A stretch of DNA of 60,000 bases, from the NCBI RefSeq assembly GCF_963678635.1, contig NC_087068.1, positions 10,610,027-10,670,026 on the forward strand, in the 5' to 3' direction. Under the pieces are notes generated by a model. That model was not told the DNA's origin, made no database searches, and was given only the letters and a program-made list of their open reading frames with translations. Each line of letters starts with the position of its first letter. Position 1 is the stretch's first letter. Positions 54,980-60,000 of the stretch are shown piece after piece. The DNA is from Symsagittifera roscoffensis. Lineage: Eukaryota > Xenacoelomorpha > Acoela > Convolutidae. Made by a program: the position numbers and the translations under genes.

Positions 54980-55194
54980 TTTCATAGTACAAAATTCGAT
55001 TTTGTCAATCCGGGTAAAAGAAACTATCAAATTTTTGATGACGGAGTCTGCGCCTCAAAATCCGCATCTGGTTTCAAATGTGCTGAGACTCAAAAAATGA
55101 TTTCCATCTGATTAGGATAGAAAATGAGTAATTCACATTAAAAACTTTTTCGTTGAAACTAACATGAAAAATGCTATTATCCTGCTTCACAAAT

Positions 55195-55590
55195 GGAGGC
55201 TACGGAAAAAACGCTTATCATACAATTTTGATAGAAAATAATTGTATTGCAGGTAATTTTTCAACCGAATTTTTTTTCCAAAAACTATCTTAAATTGGTT
55301 TATGATTCAAACAAAACAAAGTGGTGGCATTTTTGGCTACATGAGAGCATCTCTGGCAAGGAAAAAAATTAGTTGAACAAAAAATGTTTATCATACAATT
55401 TTATATGTGAAAATTGTATGATATGCATCTTCCATAGAAAAAAAACACAATTTTGAGGTAAAAATTTGTTTATTCCTTTTTAGTTTGCAAACTTGCTTCT
55501 GTGCAGGAATATGCATTTCACGAAACAAAAAACTTTGTATGCATTTGTTGATTTTTGGGTCTATAACGTAGTCCAGATGGAGTTTTTCAA
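55195..55590. repeat. Fragment of the 1.86-kb unit
   Basis: It matches the middle of the unit: aacgcttatcatacaatttt, ggtaatttttcaaccga, agtggtggcatttttggct, tatgatatgcatcttccata and ctataacgtagtccagatgg in order. It ends near tttttcaatcc. It is closest to copy 3. Confidence 0.8.
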
Positions 55591-55839
55591 TCCAAATTTC
55601 TATAGATAGAAAATGAGGTGTCCACATTTGAAATTTTTCTTTGAAACTTACATGAAAAAGTATGTGAATCTGGAACGCAAAATCTCAAAAGTGTTTTCAA
55701 ACTAACAGAGACTGTTCATCTAGATATTATTTGGAATTCATTTTCTTAACATTTTCTTCTCCAAATGGCTAGTTTTGTTCTTAAATTTCTCGTATAATTG
55801 CTTAGATCTGTCGGCTCAAGAAAATTGGGAACAATTGAG

Positions 55840-55895
55840 CAATCTCCCCCCCCCCCCATTCTCGCGTGGGGGGGAGATAGCTCAATAGGTACTTG
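55840..55895. repeat. C-run/G-run imperfect palindrome
   Basis: The segment ttgagcaatctccccccc...ggggggagatagctcaa folds on itself around attctcgcgt. The same gagcaatctc and gagatagctc strings recur at 56370-56425 and 784-800. Confidence 0.6.
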
Positions 55896-56231
55896 AGACA
55901 TGTTTATAACCACTTGAAAATAGTTTGAATGACCTGAAAGCATAAAACATATTTTCCAACGACTGTGGAAAGCCAAAATTTACGATAAAAAAGCTCTAAA
56001 GATTCATTTAGATTGAAAAAAGAATCAATAAAACAGGCATAAAAAGCGACTTTTTTCTTTCTTAAAATGACAAAAAGTTTTTTGCGTACAATATCAAGGT
56101 GCTGCGGAGAACCGTTTTTGATATTCAGATACAAGGCTAGAGCACCAACCCTGGTAAATCGCTTTCTTCGATGAGGCTATAGTCGCCTAAACAAAATTTT
56201 GCAAAAATTTTTTTTTTTTTTCATAAATTTC

Positions 56232-56425
56232 GATTTTTTTTCAAAATTTTCTCGATACTCATTTAAGATAAACTTCAGTCGGTCAATTGATTGCGTGCTA
56301 TAAACACATCATCCATCTACTTGCGTTTGCTGACGTCTTTTTGTAGAGTTTAATCATTTTCGCTGGGGGGGGGGAGATAGCTCAATTGGTCATTACGGGG
56401 GGGATATTGCTCAATTGATCCGAAA
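56232..56425 (-). repeat. Inverted copy of the 775-958 repeat
   Basis: In reverse complement it contains ttgagcaatatcccccccgt, aatgaccaattgagctatct, aaaaagacgtcagc, tagcacgcaatcaattgacc and gagtatcgagaaaa, in the same order as 775-958. The G-runs mark one border. Confidence 0.7.
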
Positions 56426-56483
56426 ATTGTATCCTTCCTGTTTTTTGACATCCAGAGGAAACTGTACGGCACATTCTGAGAAA

Positions 56484-56634
56484 TTACTCCTTCTCACAGT
56501 CTGGATGAACAAGTCTGGACATATCTGGTTGATATCCACCGCTGGGTTGAGTTTTGACAGGTTGGTTAGAATGACAGGTGGTGAGCATACACTCCGAATG
56601 CATTGGTGCATAATTTTCAAATTGCTTCCCGAAA
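56484..56634 (-). CDS. Terminal exon of an unidentified gene (with 57646 exon)
   Basis: The acceptor on the minus strand is cttgtttttcgttag. One base completes the His codon begun at the 57646 donor, then 49 codons run to TAA 56484-56486. It encodes FGKQFENYAPMHSECMLTTC, then SNQPVKTQPSGGYQPDMSRL and a short acidic end. It has several Cys and no membrane segment. Phase agreement with the 57646 donor supports pairing. Confidence 0.6.
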
Positions 56635-56987
56635 CTAACGAAAAACAAGAGCAGTCACAAAACAAACAGTTGTTTTTTGGTTGTTGGCAAAAAACAACAT
56701 AGAACAAATTTGTTTCTCTTTAACTTTTTTTTTCCAGCGCGGGTTCTAGTGCAGTTCTCGTTCTTATAAAAATCTTATTTCTTGCGAGAAAGAACCCAAA
56801 TTCTTAGCAGATTCGCAATCCAAACTCAATTTTTCTAAGATGAAGTCATGACAATATAGGTTTCAACATTGCACTTCATTCTTTGTGGTAGCTTGGTTAG
56901 AAAGCGCAAAGAAAGCCCCCTGTCCTACTCCGCCCACAGAGTAAGTAAAAATGCCTCATTTTTCGGCAAATGACTCAGAACATGAAG

Positions 56988-57337
56988 CAAGGGCAAATTC
57001 GGGGATTTTCAAAAAAAAATTGCAAATTTTCTCGACCTTTTTTTCAGGCCGACCAAATTGATTTTCCGAAATCTGCCAAAGCACCAAAAAGACCCTCTTC
57101 TGGTCACATTTTCTGCGCCGCAGGCAAAATTTTGAAAAAACAGGCCAAAAAAGACGAAAAAACAGGCCAACAAAAAACAGGCCAAAAAAGGCGTCAAATG
57201 CGTCTTTAGAAAAATTTTAGGGTACATCACCAAAAATGGATATCTCAGAAACAGTACAAAGGGGGGAACCTTTGGGTCGACAGGGAATCGAATCCCTGAG
57301 GGGGGCGTCCAACCCCCCCCCCCTAAATCCGCCCCTG
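56988..57337 (+). mobile_element. hAT-like MITE, about 350 bp
   Basis: The left end caagggcaaattcgggg is a decayed form of caggggcggatctaggg; the right end ccctaaatccgcccctg is intact. The interior matches the reverse complement of 54640-54979. No matching 8-bp target duplication is seen, so it is old. The minus-strand frame of 110 codons across it is not coding. Confidence 0.6.
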
Positions 57338-57645
57338 CCAATATATACTACTTTCTTACCGAGAATTACACGGGACATGACTGAGTTAGTAATAGCTGGA
57401 TGAGTGGGTTAATAGGAATTTGTTTTGGTTTTCAGGGAAGCTCGAAACATCAAATTTGTCAACAGAAACTTGGAAATAGTTTTTTGAATAGCCAATCCTC
57501 CTTCGCTCTTAAAAAATTCCTCCGCACCTCAATGCACATAGTTTAAGAGTTATGATTAGAAAGCAGTGATTACCATAACATAAAAAAAGTATGACAAAAT
57601 TACTGTAAAGACCATGGCTTACTGTCTTTAATATGCCATACTTAC

Positions 57646-57824
57646 TGGAAGATCTTGACAAACTTACTGTCTTTAGTATAGTACTGTTTGCACTGAACAG
57701 CTAAATTGATCTTCACTTGATCACTCACATCATGCCCACACTCCTTCGTCACATAGTCAGTCAGAGTCACAATCACTACAAAGGTCAACCAGGAGGGGGG
57801 GCTCTTTTCCCGCAGGTGATCTTT
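57646..57824 (-). CDS. Internal exon of an unidentified gene, 5' border unresolved
   Basis: The minus-strand open segment ends at the donor gtaagt (57645 and below) in phase 2. It encodes SWLTFVVIVTLTDYVTKECG, then HDVSDQVKINLAVQCKQYYT and ends KFVKIF. The frame is open upstream to a stop at 57825-57827, but no pyrimidine-rich acceptor is visible; AG dinucleotides near 57805 and 57818 are the options. One hydrophobic stretch suggests a membrane or secreted protein. Family not recognised. Confidence 0.55.
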
Positions 57825-58218
57825 TTATGTTTTTGCTACATTCTTTTATTTCCAAAAATAGTTTTTTGATTGTCTAGGAAGGTCTATAAATATCAAGCAT
57901 TTCTCAAGATAAAAGCTGTGTAAATGCTCAAACATTAATGAAAAAAGTTTGAAAAAGAAGCCGAGAAGATTTAGAAAACAAATAGTTGACAGCTTTGCAG
58001 CAGAAAGGTTTTATTTTCCGACCTAAATTATTTTCGAAAATTTTGTAATCCCAACTTTATGTTTTCAGCATATTTTGTAAAACCAAAACCGCGTTTGAGG
58101 TGCATTCTTTTCATTTATCAAATCATATATTATACTGAATTTGTGAAGGTGTTATTACACGTAACCAAATTCCAAAAACTTCATTTAGATTCAAAAGAAC
58201 ATTTAAGACAGAATAGAT

Positions 58219-58350
58219 TTAAATGGTAAAGAGCCCTGTTGGATCATCTGGTTTGTATTTGGATATGATTGACTTCGGGTTCAGTCCGGGCGGCAGAATT
58301 GTCCCGAGGGGCCAGAGACTCCGCAGAAGGTAGTTGTCAATCGCCTTCAG
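58219..58350 (-). CDS. Terminal exon of the right-edge minus-strand gene
   Basis: The acceptor ggaatatttcag is followed by 43 codons and TAA (58219-58221). It encodes LKAIDNYLLRSLWPLGTILP, then GLNPKSIISKYKPDDPTGLF. The GC content is well above the flanks. It enters in phase 0, matching the donor at 59869. The DPTGLF ending recalls FAD-linked oxidoreductase C-termini, but that is too short to assign. Confidence 0.65.
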   Translation of the reverse strand: MKAIDNYLLRSLWPLGTILPPGLNPKSIISKYKPDDPTGLFTI

Positions 58351-59868
58351 CTGAAATATTCCTTTTTTATGTTTTCAACAACTCAAATGTCACGCAAATC
58401 GTTTTCTGCTCGTTTTTGTATTGTTTTCGTGATTTTGCGCATCAGAACCTGCTCATACTCTGAGGCTAATCATGGAATGTTCTTAACAAGAAAGGCTTCT
58501 GCTCTTTGGAGTACAAGTCAATCACCCCAAAAAAACTTGAGTTTTTGGCTTTGGCCATGAAAGATGATGCAATAAACCCAAAAAATTTGAATTTTTGGTT
58601 TTTGCCGGAAAAAAATGATGCTTTGAAAAAAACTGAGAAAAATTGAGAAGGGAATTAGATAAAAAAACGCGGGATTCCCAAAACAGTTTAATTTTTACAA
58701 AAAAGTATTATATTTTCTTCAATTAATAACTGACGGAAAATAATAAATTTTGTTGTTACTAAAATTTCATTTCACTAACTGCCTGCATTAGGTAGAGCCC
58801 TGTTGATTTTTACAGAACCAAAAATCAAACCACGAAAATTCAAATCTGTGCGTGATCAATTTGTAATAATTTTTCCTACAAAAACTCAAGCGACCTCAAA
58901 TTTGTTTGGGTGCATGCGTTCCATTGGCACTTAGTTATAAAGATCCGATTTTCGAAGAAACTGAAAGATTGTTTTTATTCAGTGTGATTGTTTTCTCCAG
59001 ACACCTTGCCAGCTTTCTGTTAACTAGCTTACAATTTTTTCATATCATCTGAAATAGGTTGAAATTTTGCAGCTGTGGGCTTAAATTTTAGATAGTACTT
59101 TGCATGCAATAGTTTTTTGTAATACAAAAAAAATCAAAAATGTCAATGGATCATTCTTGAAAATTTTTAATCAAAATGAAAAGTTTTAATGCTACTTTTT
59201 ACTCATGCTATTTGGTCAACCAAAATTTGAAATGATATATCAACTCCGCTATTCACTAAAATGTTTACGTGTTGTTCCGACTTTTGAAGAAAAAGACAGA
59301 ATATTTGTGCTCGTGGTGATTTATTTTCTCCAGACAAACTTCAACTTTTTAATCCCCAAGTTTGACGGAATTTTTTTATCATTCTAAAAGTATTGTTGAC
59401 TTGAGCTCAATTGTGAAAAAATATTTCACCTGCGACCATTTTTGTTGCAAAAAATGGTCTTTAAAGATTGCCATATAAGCCGATATGTTTTTTGATATTA
59501 AATCTTAAGCGGAAATTTAATCCGTGTTAGAACTTGTAGCAAATTGATCTGAGGCATGCATTTAATCACCTTGCTACATGCGAAAAAAAAATCATTTTGT
59601 TCATTACATAGCGTTTGGGAGGATGGTTTTTTTGAATTTTTTGTGACATCATCATTTTTTTAAGCAAACACTTTTAAGCAAACACATAAAAGTCAGTCAG
59701 AACTTTTCTTTACCCTAATATGAGCAGTCTTGTTCTGTTTACTAAACCAGTGGATAAAAGTGAAGTAGACTCATTCGTATGAAATAAAAGGCATGAAAGC
59801 AAGTTAGGAAACTGAAAATTTTTACAAAATGAAGTGCATTTTTTGTGTCCAAAAAGATTATAACTTAC
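58351..59868. other. Intron of the right-edge minus-strand gene
   Basis: AT-rich DNA between acceptor 58351 and donor 59868. The string gttccgacttttgaagaaaa near 59273 recalls gttccgactttcgaagaaaa near base 117. No exon is seen. Confidence 0.5.
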
Positions 59869-60000
59869 CGAATCATTTATAACTTGATGTCCCAAATTAT
59901 CCAATACAGCGCTACGGGTGGTGTTTATCGGAAAATCATTGAAACGAACGTCTGGTTCGCTAGCTTTCTCTCCTCGAAACAGCAATTCAACAACATGGTT
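59869..60000 (-). CDS. Exon of the right-edge minus-strand gene, cut by the window end
   Basis: On the minus strand 44 open codons run from the window edge to the donor gtaagt. They encode ELLFRGEKASEPDVRFNDFP, then INTTRSAVLDNLGHQVINDS. It leaves in phase 0 and joins 58350 in frame. The product is not recognised; upstream exons lie outside the window. Confidence 0.65.

Noticed and set aside
56415-56702. 95-codon plus-strand frame
   Set aside because: It is antisense to the better-supported terminal exon 56484-56634, which has a good acceptor and matching phase.
57009-57341. 110-codon minus-strand frame
   Set aside because: It coincides with the hAT-like MITE and is not kept in the related copy at 54640.

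Overview
The window is animal-type nuclear DNA: AT-rich, intron-rich and full of repeats, with two 200-base assembly gaps (961-1160 and 49059-49258). Exons stand out as short islands of higher GC bounded by GT/AG splice sites. Introns are long, and tRNA-derived SINE-like units, terminal-inverted-repeat elements and a large LTR element are all present. I cannot name the species; an invertebrate metazoan fits best.

Host genes. (1) 8201-18475, plus strand: ten in-phase exons of an amidase-signature enzyme resembling fatty acid amide hydrolase (FAAH). All three catalytic residues are visible; only the extreme N-terminus is missing. (2) 24827-24912 joined to 46196-46391, plus strand: a two-exon gene for a 93-residue helical protein, whose intron of about 21 kb holds the whole LTR element in antisense. 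(3) 3073-3215, minus strand: one exon-like segment encoding a transmembrane helix. (4) 58219-58350 and 59869-60000, minus strand: the last two visible exons of a gene that runs off the right edge. (5) 56484-56634 and about 57646-57824, minus strand: the last two exons of a further gene.

The main object is a minus-strand element of about 19.2 kb, 25445-44677, bounded by 933/936-bp LTRs. Read 5' to 3' on the minus strand it carries a small basic ORF0, a very long Gag with a retrotransposon capsid segment and a CCHC knuckle, an aspartic protease in the -1 frame, Ty3/gypsy-type reverse transcriptase, RNase H and integrase, a transmembrane/proline-rich ORF, an envelope-like glycoprotein with a long tail, a roughly 555-codon ORF of unknown function, and a 1.6-kb 3' leader-like region with a palindromic repeat structure. 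Every long frame is broken by indels or stops, and the LTRs differ by roughly 3-4% by eye, so this copy is dead and moderately old. Its gene content is close to that of a complex retrovirus.

The rest is repeat territory. 1-18 kb: about twelve same-orientation copies of a roughly 450-bp dispersed family in and around the amidase introns, a satellite of about 170 bp (2010-2950), and a small TIR element with an in-window empty-site relative (1426-1594). 15-20 kb: two copies of a TIR-type element and a SINE with a perfect 14-bp target-site duplication. 22.8-24.7 kb: a 686-bp tandem pair followed by a diverged inverted copy. 44.7-45.6 kb: a foldback-like element made of GAGCGGTTT arrays around a tRNA-Arg-like sequence. 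49.4-54.7 kb: three tandem 1.86-kb units with C-runs and CA microsatellites. 54.6-57.3 kb: inverted copies of a hAT-like MITE.
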